Origin: Ceratothoa steindachneri
Lineage: Eukaryota; Arthropoda; Malacostraca; Isopoda; Cymothoidae
Direction: 5' to 3'
Assembly: GCA_963969495.1 (NCBI GenBank)
Contig: OZ018331.1
Coordinates: 150,905,264-150,969,263, forward strand
DNA: 64,000 nucleotides
Each line of letters starts with the position of its first letter. The stretch's first letter is position 1. This document shows positions 1-10,615 of this stretch, piece by piece. The position numbers were made by a program, and so were the translations under genes. Under the pieces are notes generated by a model that saw nothing but the letters and a program-made list of their open reading frames with translations, made no database searches and was not told the DNA's origin.

Positions 1-276
1 TGGGATTGAGGGGGGGGGGGCAAGTTATCACCCATTACTGGAAGCATCAGCACTCGGTTTAAGGGGTGAGACAACCACCCACCCCCGTGGAGGTACTCAA
101 ATGAGACGATAGAATTTAGATTGGGGGACAAGTTTGACCACGGATTTGGGGGCTTTTTTAGAACTTGACACTGGAGAACTACAGTTTAAGGTGGGTCCTC
201 CCTTCCTCCTTCCCCGCCCGGGTGTGGCGTAACTTGACTCAATCATGAAATTGTGACTTAGAACTAGGAAGGGAAG

Positions 277-845
277 ACCAACGAGGCCCCATCGCAAGGA
301 GATGTCTGTAAAGTAGTGATGATGGAGAAAATGTTTGAAAGGTATATAGCCCCAGAGCACCCTGTAGGCATTGGGGCCGGAAGGGCACATAAATCTCTAG
401 ATGTAAGGGGTTTCCCAGCGTGGTTGTCGCACCTGACACCCCTTTGTAGGGGCTCAGGGCGTGATGGTTCCACATTAGTCACCAACTTTCAACGCATTCT
501 CAAATGTGGGGTTTGTCACCCTTAAGGGAGAAGACTGGCCCCTGGTGGGCCGGGGTCATAGACTGGAAGCTCAGAGGTTGCAGGTTTGGATATTTACCCC
601 TCATGAAAGTCCCTAGCACCCCCTTTTGCTGGCACCTGAATTTTAAAAAATAATAAAGCGCATAGCGACGAGGCCCGATCAAGCAAGCAATTTGTAAGGA
701 AAGATGTGTAAAGAAAGGATGGGGTTGGAAGAAGTGATAATGTGTGAAAGATATACAGCCGCAGATCTTTTTGCAGGCATTGGGGTCGGGAGGGCACGCA
801 TAGCCACCTTGAGGTTGTTGCGGTCACCTGTGTATGGCGAACCAT
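277..845. repeat. two diverged direct copies of a ~170-bp unit
   Basis: Positions about 277-440 and 666-845 are related copies in the same orientation. Both carry a GACGAGGCCC-like block, an AGATGTGTAAAG-like block and a well-matched stretch around GCATTGGGG(C/T)CGG (371 and 776). They resemble an old tandem duplication or two fragments of one dispersed repeat. No protein similarity is seen. C-runs near 862 and 936 are simple low-complexity. Confidence 0.5.
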
Positions 846-2140
846 CAGGCATGCCGCCCCCCCCCCCCCCTCACGTTTAGCTCTCACCACTCCCAGCGAA
901 TTATTCAATGCACCGCGTGAACAGCGCCCCCATCCCCCCCCCCCAGTATAACCTGTGACGCCACGCAGGATTCCCCGGTGGAGTGGTGGGAGAGAGACCC
1001 ACAGGTGTCTCCATAAATCCTGCCAATCGTGTGGACCCCGAAATTGGGTCCCCGCCCTCCCTCCCTCCTAAATTAACCCGAATCAAGAGTCTCCCGAGAT
1101 CGGAATTTTGCACTGAGATACTCGGAAGTTTGTGCTTTACCCCACTGCGCCGGGCTGGGGTTGGTGGGAGAGTATGGAATGATCTTGCCCATTAGCATTT
1201 CCAAAAAATACATCCTTCAACTCTTTTTTGTGCCATTTTTGTTGCGTAAAATTGTATTTATTTCTTATTATCTTCCTCTCATTTCAACCATCACTAACTT
1301 CAATACTTTCTGAATCTCTCCACATTTGGGGCAGGTATAGATGCCCCCGTTTGTTTTCTTTTCTCTTTTTTGTAACGCTTTCTTCTTTCAACCTCGTAAA
1401 TCTCCATGTCTTTCAATCGCTGGGTAATTTGGAGCCCCCCCCAACCCCCAACCCCCAACCCTTTATAAATGGGTAGGCAGCTCAGGGCCCAAGTGACCTT
1501 TTCGACGGCCTAAAATGCCGTCGGAAGGTGATTTTTAGCATCAAAGTTCACTCGTGTGCAATTACCTCTCGAGGGATTGGTGAATTTTTATTTCTGGGCA
1601 AAAGGGGCTCGAATTTCTTCGTTGGAGTCCCTATGCCCTTTCATTCGTTCACTTCCATGCAAGGTGAAACGCCCCACCCCACCCCCCTTGTTATTCTCAT
1701 TTCCTTTTTCTTTATTTTTCCTTTCTGCTCTCCCTTTTTATCCGGTAGCTTCCTATCGCTTTTTTTTCGATAGCGATTTGGATTCCCCCTGCGTAAACTG
1801 TCACACCTGGTACCTGAAAGAGCGATACGTCCTCCTTGCCCGAGTGCCCACAGTTAAGCCCCCTCTACCCCGGATTTCTGGCTACAGTAGATTCGCTATG
1901 CCCCACTGTGTGCAAGACTTGCGGCTTTTTATCTTCCGCTATTTTCATTCTGTCTATATTCACCACTTTCTCCTCAGATCTCTCATGCCGTTTTACTCCC
2001 TTGGGGGTACACTGTTTCGGCATGAACACCTGGTACATTGGCGCATTCTCCCGTTCCCTCTTTGCACCCTTTTTTCTTAGTTTATCCCCCTTTGCCCTTC
2101 TTTATCTTGGTATCTATCTAGTATTAAAGAGCTGACCAGT
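846..2140. other. unassigned sequence, pyrimidine-rich
   Basis: I see no recognisable gene, transposon domain or structural RNA here. The stretch from about 1220 to 2110 is T/C-rich on the + strand, which leaves long frames open by composition alone. A short palindromic stretch, GACGGC/GCCGTC, lies near 1505-1520. Confidence 0.4.
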
Positions 2141-2146
2141 TACCCC

Positions 2147-2330
2147 ATGCTGCCTCAGAAGAGAGGCTTTGGAACATCTATAAAAAGGTTGCAGCAAGAG
2201 ACCAAATTTGAGGGGTACTGGGCGTTCGGGCGCAAATAATGGGACGTGCGTTTTTGCCCCCAATAACCCCTCTCGCGTATAATAAGCTGACCACCTCCTT
2301 GCGGATATTCCAGGGTACATAAGGCTGCAC
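2147..2330 (+). mobile_element. fragment matching the 5' region of the CR1-like LINE at 41.8 kb
   Basis: The block AGAAGAGAGGCTTTGGAAC at 2157 recurs at 41857, upstream of the CR1-like ORF1. Similarity continues through GTTNNGGCGC and CCCC(A/G)(A/T)TAACCCC blocks to about 2300. The piece is probably a 5'-untranslated part of the same LINE family without its coding region. It lies just upstream of I-like LINE debris, so the locus is a mosaic. Confidence 0.4.
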
Positions 2331-2334
2331 TATC

Positions 2335-2535
2335 TATGGGGGCAGGTTTTTACTTCTTTGTTTGCTCCCAAACCAACTAAAATTCTCTTTTCCTTTTTCT
2401 TGGTCTCAATATAATATCAGATTTTAAGATTCTGTTGGTCTCGTCTACGATTAGTAGGACTTAGGTTGCCACCCTGAGGGTATCCCTTCCATTTTTGTCG
2501 CCACGCCCCTTCTCCCAAAGCCTTTACAGCACCGG
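2335..2535. other. unassigned spacer
   Basis: No coding or repeat similarity is seen between the CR1-like fragment and the RNase H remnant. Confidence 0.3.
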
Positions 2536-2537
2536 AG

Positions 2538-3175
2538 TATCGCGTTTGTATTTTTGGTGCACATGTGTCATGCAGGAACAGTGCCATTGTACACGGATGG
2601 GTCCAAATCCGAAGAGGGGGTAATATTCCGTTGCTCTCCTCATCTTTGAAGCCGGCGGGGCACTTCGTGCGAAGCGCCTATCTTCACGACCGATCAGGTT
2701 GCAATTCACGACTCGATACGGGAACAGGTACGGAACAAGAGGGAAAGTCCCTCCAATGACCCGCTGAGTTTTGTGATAAGATGATAAAAGGTTATTGTAT
2801 TGATGGTTTCCAATGGTTCAAATCACTTACAAGTGCCTTTGAAGGCTAAATGAGGCTTCTGCCACTATATAGCGCCACCCAGCGCCAAATCCGATGGCAG
2901 ATTTGAAATCTCCAGCGTGAATAACCGTATGCCCCACGGTCATATGGGTCATTTCATGGCTCGAAATGGGTACAATTGAACTTTACTCCTTTTGAAAAAA
3001 AGCGACGCCTTGACCTGGCGTTTCGCCGCAGGTAAAAATAAGCGCCGTACTCGGTTCGGAGACCGGATTGTGATCTTTAGCTACTCAGGCAGCGCACTGA
3101 GTCCTTTTGACGGGTTAAGGCCGTTTGCTGTTGCCTCCGAATCGGGCACACATGCAGGACGTAGCACCCTTTAAT
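2538..3175 (+). pseudogene. I-like LINE RNase H fragment, degenerate
   Basis: The DNA matches the RNase H part of the better-preserved copy at 40.2-40.6 kb. Matching blocks include the stretch encoding the YTDGS catalytic Asp motif (near 2590, 'TACACGGATGGGTCCAA') and the block around the second catalytic Asp (near 3055-3105, 'TTCGGAGACCGGATTGTGAT'). Several insertions, deletions and stops break the frame, and about 280 bp in the middle (2750-3040) has no match to that copy. It belongs to the APE-RT-RNase H non-LTR family seen elsewhere in this window. Confidence 0.65.
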
Positions 3176-3769
3176 GGTGCCCTCCCCTAAACCTGACTAT
3201 GACGACTGCTTGATCCTCCAGACTCCGGCAAATTTTCTTTTTTATTTCTCAGTCTTGGAGAACCACGCGTGCGCTACTTATTACGGTACCCGAGCGAGCG
3301 AGGTCGCTATCTTTTGCTCGGAACGGCTTCGTGAACATTCCAATGTGGAATGTTAGAGTGCCTCCAGGCCGGCCTTCCTCCGGCCTCTGAGCATGCCATT
3401 CTTTTTCATTTGGGTGGTAGTTTTTGTCTTTTTTTTTACCTCATTTTGTATTGGGGGGGGGGGACTTTTCTTATATTTTCCTTTTTCTATTTTGCATTAT
3501 CCTAAAGATAAGCTTGTTTATGATTTCGACCGTTTTGCCCTTGCTGGCGGTCTTCAGAGGGGACTATTTTAAAAATAAAAAAAAAAATCCCCGACCTACT
3601 TCCTCTGAATTACTCGTGAAAGAACAATGTCGAGAAGCTGAGAAAAGACTGAAGTTAGCCTAGGCAAACACAAGTCTCAGAAGATTCTTAAGTGCATCGC
3701 GTCCCACTATTATTATCTCTTAGAGTCTGGGAAGAAAGAACTTTTAGTACCAGCTGTACTTTTTAGTCT

Positions 3770-3880
3770 CCGCTTGGCAACCGGTGCCTTCCTATCAGGT
3801 TTAGCTCCCGAAGGCTCCTTCGAGAGTTGGGTGTAACTCTGGCCCCCGTGGCAGCGATGGTTCTGCCCAATCGCCTTAAT
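3770..3880 (+). pseudogene. I-like LINE fragment, end of RT / RT-RNase H junction
   Basis: 'CTTGGCAACCGGTGCCTTCC' and 'CTCCTTCGAGAGTTGGGTGTA' match the RT tail at 17771-18030 and 39890-40150, with the middle deleted. In intact copies this segment comes before RNase H. Here it lies after an RNase H fragment, so the two pieces have been rearranged or come from separate insertions. Confidence 0.6.
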
Positions 3881-6480
3881 CACGCAACTACCGTTTACTC
3901 ACCCTTCGATTCGAGCAACTAATCATGCAAATACTCACGCATTTCAACACGTGCGCTCCATCGACGTACTGGTGACAAATCGAAGGTGTCTTGATTCTCG
4001 CAAACGCCTGTGCCTCTAAAGTCCAACCACGACCCTCCACCCCCACTTTCAAGAGCGACGAGCCCCCGAAACAGTAGGAATAAGGCAGTCTCCCATTTCA
4101 ATTTAATTGTATTCTTTAACTCCAATTCAACTTTTGTATTATTTATCGTCTTTATTCTTCAATAAATATCTATTGTTCTAATTTTCTTAAAGACTATTAC
4201 ATTCATCGGAAGAGACCGATGTTCGCTCTGGCCATTAGCAACAGCACAGTCTTGTGTTTCAATTTTTGTAACCCTTAAGGGGGGAGATGGTCTGGCGCGG
4301 GTAAATTTCCCCACTTCAACTAAAACCTGAAGGAATGGGACCTCCTTTCGGCCCCAGCGCCCTCAGTTGTGAACCCTTCTGGACCCAATAGCTGCAAGAC
4401 TATAGCTTCCATTCTTTTTGCCACTTTATTTACAGATCTCTCATTACTTTCAGCGTGATTCGGCCTCTTTGCTATTGCGCTTTAAATTCGAAGGAAATTA
4501 ATCCTGTTACTTAGAGTTTCCCTGTATGTCGTTTCCATTTCTCTCTGGGGGTGTTAGCACAGGGTTACTAGGACGGGTCGTCGTTGATCCAGGCGATCAT
4601 GCCAATTTAACCACGGGTGAAGTTGGAGGAATTAAAAATGTCAGCTGCCGCATGCTGCACCCGACACCCTCTTGCGTCGGTTCAATGAACAAAAAAGAGT
4701 AGTTTTCCTTTCCAGTCGATAAACCCCCCGCGGAGGTTCAGAAAGCCCTCCCGAACAGTCCCAAGAACAAGCAGGTTCACGGACGACGCGGTTGAAGAGA
4801 TGTAGGTCGCGTAATGAACTGGTCATTCGTTCCTGTCAACCCCTTTAGGGCTGTGCCCCCTACCATCCCAGGTTAGTGGATTAGCAATGTGGCGCCCCCT
4901 ATTGAAGACATTGGTCGGATCTTTTTAAGTGCGGTGGCATGAGGAGGACGAAGGAAACGGGTTATGGTGTCCTGTAGGTATCAAGGCGAAGAAGAATTGT
5001 GAGGAAGGCCACTACGCTCTCTGCGTGGGTTCACAGGTCCCTAAGAGAGGAGATATTGTGTGTAGTCCGTGCATGTGTGAAGTTTGTGTAGTCTATGATG
5101 TGTGTGATGTTGTTTGGGCTTTGGTTGCACGTTGACATCGGGGTAAGGTTTGGATTGTTGGGGTTTAGTGGAGTGGTCAACCTTTAGTTGAGATAGGATT
5201 GCTCGGTGTGTTCTAGAGAGTGATTTGTCCTATTGGTTTATTAAGGGAGGATTGCTTAGGAAGGTGTTTGATGGTGTGTTCAACTATCTTTGGGTGAAGG
5301 TTATGTGGATGTGTTTGGTCAAGTTGGAGTTTGATGGTGGGGGAGGGAGGTCATTATAGAAATGTTGGAAGCAGTGTGTCGCTTGTTTTTGAGTTTTGGG
5401 TGGTCGGGTCGTTGGTGGCACATGGTGGTTGGGGTGGGGACGATTTAATGCTCAGCTGGTGTTAGGTTCCAATCATGTCTAGGTGTATTTTGATTGGGAG
5501 TATTTTTGTTTTAGCGTCTAGGTGTAGGGTGGGTGTGATGCATGTATATCTTATGATTGTTCTGCGTGGTTCAGAGTTAGTTCGCGATCGAGGATGAGGC
5601 GAACAGCAACAGCGAGCTCATGCTACGGAGATTGATAACCCCCTTTAAAAATGGGGCAAATGAGTGGTCACAAAAAGGTATCACATGCATTTGTACTAAC
5701 TTTAGACTCGTATGGTTAGGTGGGGGGGGGGATACATAGGAAGCTTATTTTAATGGAGGGGAAAATGAAGGTGTATACCTCCTTAGACCTTGAAGCAAAT
5801 AACGGTTGTCCTCTCTTCGAGGGCCTCCTTATGAAAGAATCTTAGCGAATCTAATTGTCTAAAGAGACGACTGATTTCGCTGGAACGACTTGACCTGCAC
5901 TGGTAAAGGAGGAAAGCTACAAAAAAGTCGTAGTATAATTGTATTTTGTTTTCAACGCTACGAATAGTAGGTGAAGAGGAGACCCGGAATTCCTCATCTA
6001 CGCTTGGATCCAGCTACTATCGACTGGACTATCGCGGATCGTTAATCACGCGCGCGTGTGAGCCCAAGAGAAGAATCGAAGACGTAAAACTCGACAAGAA
6101 AAACTTCTTTTCTTACAGCAGCAGATCCCTGGTTCAAATAACCTTTCTGCCACTAGATGATCTTTAGATCCACCTGTCTCTGGCGTGTCCGAACCCCGGA
6201 AGGAAGCCCTACAGGGGGCGCAAAGAAGGGGGCTCCGCTCTGGGGCGGAGTAGTCAGGGCAGGAAGGAGGACCCTGACAGACAAATTATTTAGGTAGGTC
6301 AGATAATGGTATACACCAAGGAAGATCTAGAAACACGCCCCCGCGATAAGGGCCTGTTAGGTACGTGAAAAGGCGTCATCGCGGCTGGGGCCGTCATGGA
6401 CGACCCCAGCGGCGACAAAAGTCCCGCTCCGGGTAAAGGAGTGTTGCCAACAGCCAGCACGAGAGAAGGTCTTTGAAATG
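3881..6480. other. unassigned sequence
   Basis: No domain, transposon end or RNA gene is recognised over about 2.6 kb. The part from about 5050 to 5560 is T/G-rich on the + strand and rich in TGTG(T) words. Short open frames here show no conserved motif. Confidence 0.4.
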
Positions 6481-6489
6481 GTCTACTCC

Positions 6490-6785
6490 AAATTGGGATT
6501 TGCGCTCTGTAGGTTGAAGGAACAGGCATATGGCTACCTGGCATTTAATGACACCAATCAAGATATGGAAAACATATTGAGCGAAAAATCCAGAAAAAAA
6601 ACTGGAGGAAATTGATCTTATCCGGAAAATACCACCGCATGTTGCTTCTAAGAGATCGATCATACGTTGGATTGCACACGGATTATATCACCGACGGGAT
6701 AATCAAAGGGAAATATAAATGGGATTTTGACGCTGATATGAAAGAAGATGAATTACTCCAAGCAATGAAATGAGGGCTAGTTGAG
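6490..6785 (+). pseudogene. probable ORF1 remnant of the Jockey-like LINE that follows
   Basis: A + strand frame from about 6610 to 6772 reads through a polypeptide containing 'LHTDYITDGIIKGKYKWDFD' and ends in TGA about 130 bp before the endonuclease frame. Position, spacing and shared decay suggest it is the end of the first open frame of the same element. I cannot assign a domain, so the function is inference from context. Confidence 0.4.
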
Positions 6786-6907
6786 ATTTGCCCAGAATCA
6801 TGCCACAACCTAAGTGAAGATCAATTAAAAAAGAAAAGATCGGGAAGGGTGAGATCTCCAGCAAGAGAAAAAAGAGAAAAAAGTAAACAATTTAATAAGA
6901 ACTAAAC

Positions 6908-7600
6908 ATGGAGACCGACGTCAGATACATTAAAAACCTGAAAATATTCTCCCTTAACGTTAATGGATGGAGGAATAAAGGCGGTATATACAACGAGATT
7001 ATAAGATCAGTATCCCCAGACATCGTACTAATATCTGAACATGGTTTGGACGGAGAGAGTGAACAGATAAAGATCTATAACTATGTGGTGCTAATGACAA
7101 GCCACTCAAGGGAAAGATGACGGAGCTGCTATTGCGATCCGGGAAGGTATCATTCAAAGAAATCCAAGATCTGGATGAATCCTACGTAGCTATTAAGATT
7201 AAAATGACCTACGATGATATAATTGTAGCAGTGGGATACCAGCCACCAAGACGTCCATACTTACTAATCCCTAACTTTATCAAACTGTCTAGAAAAGAAG
7301 CATCAACCATTTTAATAGAGATCTAAACACGATGCAGAGAAGCTGGATACACCACCGCGTTCAATGGTGCTGAGACTTCGCTAAGCCTATTAATTAGCAG
7401 GGATATCGTAAAAACAGAAAGCCCCAATTTTATTACATTTCACAGGAAGGTCTTCAACTACACCTGATATAGTACTGACGAGCCCCAACTTCTCTCTCAA
7501 TCAAGTGACAACTCCAGGTCCTTATATCCCGTCCGATCATGTTAGCATGATAACAACCGTTTCAACATACTAATACAGGTAAAAATCCCAAGATGCAGAT
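6908..7600 (+). pseudogene. LINE apurinic-like endonuclease domain, Jockey-like, broken
   Basis: The start reads 'IFSLNVNGWRNKGG' then 'SPDIVLISEHGLDG', the usual N-terminal strand and the catalytic-Glu block (here ISEHG) of APE endonucleases in non-LTR elements. Further segments around 7120-7330 ('YDDIIVAVGYQPP') correspond to the central IVxxxYxPP block. Stops and frameshifts at about 7120, 7325 and beyond split it. The role in an active element would be nicking target DNA for target-primed reverse transcription. ATG at 6908 is the natural start because it precedes the first endonuclease strand by about 12 codons. Confidence 0.7.
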
Positions 7601-8059
7601 GTCTGGCCAAAGCAAACTGGGCCGCATACAAGGAGTATCTCACGAACATATAAATAGATCAGATGGAAGGAGCCACACGCGAATATATCGAAAGACAGCT
7701 GAATCACATAATAACAAAAGATCGTGGAAGCCGATTGCTTAGCTGTCCCCTGGACAGAATACAAAGTACTACCAGCTCCAAGGTGGAAAGAAAATATATT
7801 ATACAAAATGCACCAAATGGAAGCCCTCATCAACCATATAAATACTTATGGTAACACTGCACAACATTACAGAGAGCTAAGAGATATAAGAATTGAAATC
7901 AAGCAACTTATCAGGGAAAATTGAGATAAAAGTGGAATAACATCATAGCTAAAGTTGATGCAGAAAGAGCCCCCAAGAAATTTCGGAGTCAATTGAAAAG
8001 ACTGAGGCACCTACCCTAAAAATAGAATAACAATCAAAGTTAACGGTAATGAAATCTCA

Positions 8060-9480
8060 GATGATGAAGAAATTGAACGCTACTTCAGAGAGTGTTGGAG
8101 AAACCGTTTTAGAATAAATGAGGAAGAAAACAGGAACTTCGATAAGAGCCATGAGGGAACCGTTCTCGAAAGGATTAGGGAACTAGATGAGGAGCTCAGC
8201 CCGCACTATAGCGTTGATGGTACTCGTCTCGCACAGGGGAATGAGAGGCCCTTCACCCATGAGGAATATGAGGCTGCCTTTAAGGGCTTTAACAAAAAGC
8301 TCCAGGAATAACCGGCATCACAAAGAAACATCTAATAAACGAGGCCCTATTGGAGATATTTAACGTCTGCTTTAATGTCGGTTATTTCCCAACCCAATTC
8401 AAAAAGGCCAAAATAATATTCTTGCTTAAACCAGGAAAACCTAAAAAGGATATAGGCAGCTATAGGCCTATTTCGCTCTTGGAGTTCTTGGGCAAACTCC
8501 TGGAAAAACTCATAAATAACAGACTGAGAAACTACCTGAATTCCACAGATCTATATGATAATCAACAACATGGGTTCAGAAGAAAACTTAGTACCGAAAC
8601 AGCACTCGCATTGATTACTGAACGAATTGCTATCGCCAAGCCCAAAGACGACAACGTAGACCTGGTGCTTCGCGACGTGTCCTGAGCGTTTGACAAGGTA
8701 TGGCTTGCGGCATTTAAGTTAAAAATAAAAGATCTCGGAATGGAACAAAATACAGCACGTATACTTTGCGACTACCTGGATGGCCACCAGGCAATCTTAA
8801 AAATCAACGATAATGAAGGAGAGACATTCGAATTGGAAACAGGAGTGCCGCAAGTTTAGAATGATCCCGATGTGGCAACGTAAAACTGCAGATGTTCAAA
8901 TACAAGGCGAACTCTACCCATACTCCAGAAATGGCACAGTACTTGGCCTCAAATTAACATCACTCGGGTATGTTGCGCACTTTAAAGAAAAAAATAATGC
9001 GGGCAAGAAGAGGCTAGAATCACTGTTTCGTTTCCAAATGCTATCAACGAGAAACAAAAGGAAACTATATATATTACCAGTGAGACCATTACTGTTGTAT
9101 CCCGCTATTCCCCTTCATGTCTCTAGCGATTTTTTTTTTCAAGGGGCTATCTGGCGACTGCCCACTTGGGCATTGTCTCTAGCGAGACAATGATAAGGAA
9201 AGCTCAAGCGGTACAAAATAAGCCCACAAGATTTATGACTAACGTTACACTTTAAAACCGGATCCCATTGACTATACTTCACGAAATTGTAGACATCGAA
9301 CCAATAAATATGACTGCACAAACGCGCAAAAGATATTTGACAAAAGATTAACCAATACCTACCAGAAGAAGTGAACCGACAAATAAAACTAGTAAATGAA
9401 GAATTACTGAATCTACGTTTCAAACAAACCTTTAAAATTAGCCAGCTGCAGACGAGGCAAGCAATTTACCCGATTTATAG
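8060..9480 (+). pseudogene. LINE reverse transcriptase, Jockey-like, broken and disrupted by a small insertion
   Basis: The frame at 8350-8685 carries 'GSYRPISLLEFLGKLLEKLI', the signature of RT motif 2a in Jockey-group non-LTR elements, and 'QHGFRRKLSTETALA' (motif 2). A stop lies just before the FDKVW block that marks motif A (near 8690). The 'ETGVPQ' block (motif B) is at about 8837. The C-terminal 'AQAVQNK' region follows 9200. A 44-bp insertion plus a 12-bp target repeat at 9118-9185 cuts this C-terminal part; without those 56 bp the flanking frame would be continuous. Upstream, 'GITGITKKHLINEALLEIF' fits the RT N-terminal block. It is not the same family as the I-like LINEs of this window. 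Confidence 0.8.
9118..9185 (-). mobile_element. 44-bp LINE-tail insertion flanked by a perfect 12-bp target duplication
   Basis: TGTCTCTAGCGA occurs at 9118-9129 and again at 9174-9185. Between them lie ten or so T residues and, read on the minus strand, 'ATGCCCAAGTGGGCAGTCGC' followed by CAGATAGCCCCTTG and an A tail. This matches the 3' terminus of the I-like LINEs ending at 19194, 41366 and about 62247. It is an extremely 5'-truncated retrotransposition product inside an older LINE. Confidence 0.9.
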
Positions 9481-10015
9481 ATAACAATGATGCTAATCAA
9501 GAAAAATAAAGAAAATAATACATAAAAACACTCCTAAAAAGATCCGTAGTGGACAATTAATTAATAAGTATAAAGTTAAAAATAATTATATTAAAAAGAT
9601 GTGAAGTGGACAAAAGATTAAAATTAAAAGATCCGTAGGGGAAAAAAAATCGGTATAGAACAAAGTTTAAAAGATTCAATGTAGTAATATCAAATCTCAA
9701 ATCCATATATTAAATGCGACACCAACAATAAAAATTATGCAGTGACAAGTTCGATGTATTCACAAAAGATAATTTTCATCGAATAAAAAGACTTGAAAGC
9801 TTGACTCAGTTTCTAAGAATTAGTGTAGAGACATAATGAAAAAAAGAGGCAAAAACCCTGAGGTTACCAGACAACCTGGTACAAACCCTCTCACTCTATA
9901 AACACATTTTCCTCTCTTTACCTCTACTTCATACACAATTTCCTCTCTTAAATCGTCGTTGATTGTCTAAAGACAAAATAAAAGGCGAATTACACCCTAG
10001 AAAACTAACGAAGAG
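9481..10015. other. AT-rich unassigned sequence
   Basis: The A-rich tail region of the Jockey-like LINE passes into AT-rich sequence. 'AAAGATCCGTAG(T/G)GG' occurs twice, near 9537 and 9628. No gene is recognised. Confidence 0.35.
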
Positions 10016-10021
10016 TTTAAG

Positions 10022-10270
10022 ATGAACTTATTCGAAAGAATCCTGCTTTGGCCAACCACAAATGAGCTGTTTCTACATTGCAATGCACGGTCGCACATTG
10101 CACGAGTAGTGTGCGATTCACTGAATAGTCTGGGTTTGGAGCAGTTGCCTCACCCGCTATATTCGCTTGACATTGTCTCCTTCAGGTTTATCACCTTTGT
10201 TTGTCTCTAGGCAATTAGATTCACTAAGAAAGATTCTTTGGCCTCGAACAGAGGACAACATTTATTTGCT
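10022..10270 (+). pseudogene. mariner-family transposase C-terminal fragment
   Basis: Residues 'LHCNARSHIARVVCDSLNSL' and 'LEQLPHPLYSLDI' correspond to the conserved HDNARPH and LPHPPYSPD blocks of mariner transposases, which precede the last catalytic Asp. The Asp of the DNA motif is replaced (CNARSH). After about 10185 the frame is lost, although the following bases still resemble the downstream coding region. No inverted repeats are identified. This is an old fragment. Confidence 0.75.
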
Positions 10271-10615
10271 CCTAAGTCTCTAAGGAGGTTTATTCAAGAG
10301 GTGTAGATAAACTCTTTTTTTTAGGGGGTGGATCTGTGAATAGATGAGAAGTATTTTGAAACAGCTAACCAAAATGTTCGTACCGATATTCGTTTCTCTT
10401 TAACTACATCACACAGCATATTCTTTCTTACTTGCCCTAGATCAATCATATCTTAACTTCTCCCTCTTGCTCTTTTGTCCAACCCTGTATTTACGCACAT
10501 TCCTATGCTGAAAGAATTGTTTGCCACACACACGATTTCTCAGCACAGAATCCAACCACACCCTCTCCATTTCCCCCATCTCCTGCTGCCATTAACCGAT
10601 ACTCAATTCCATTCA

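Noticed and set aside
4929..5135. 68-codon frame rich in Cys and Val
   Set aside because: It lies in T/G-rich repetitive sequence (TGTGTGA words) that generates Cys/Val codons by composition.
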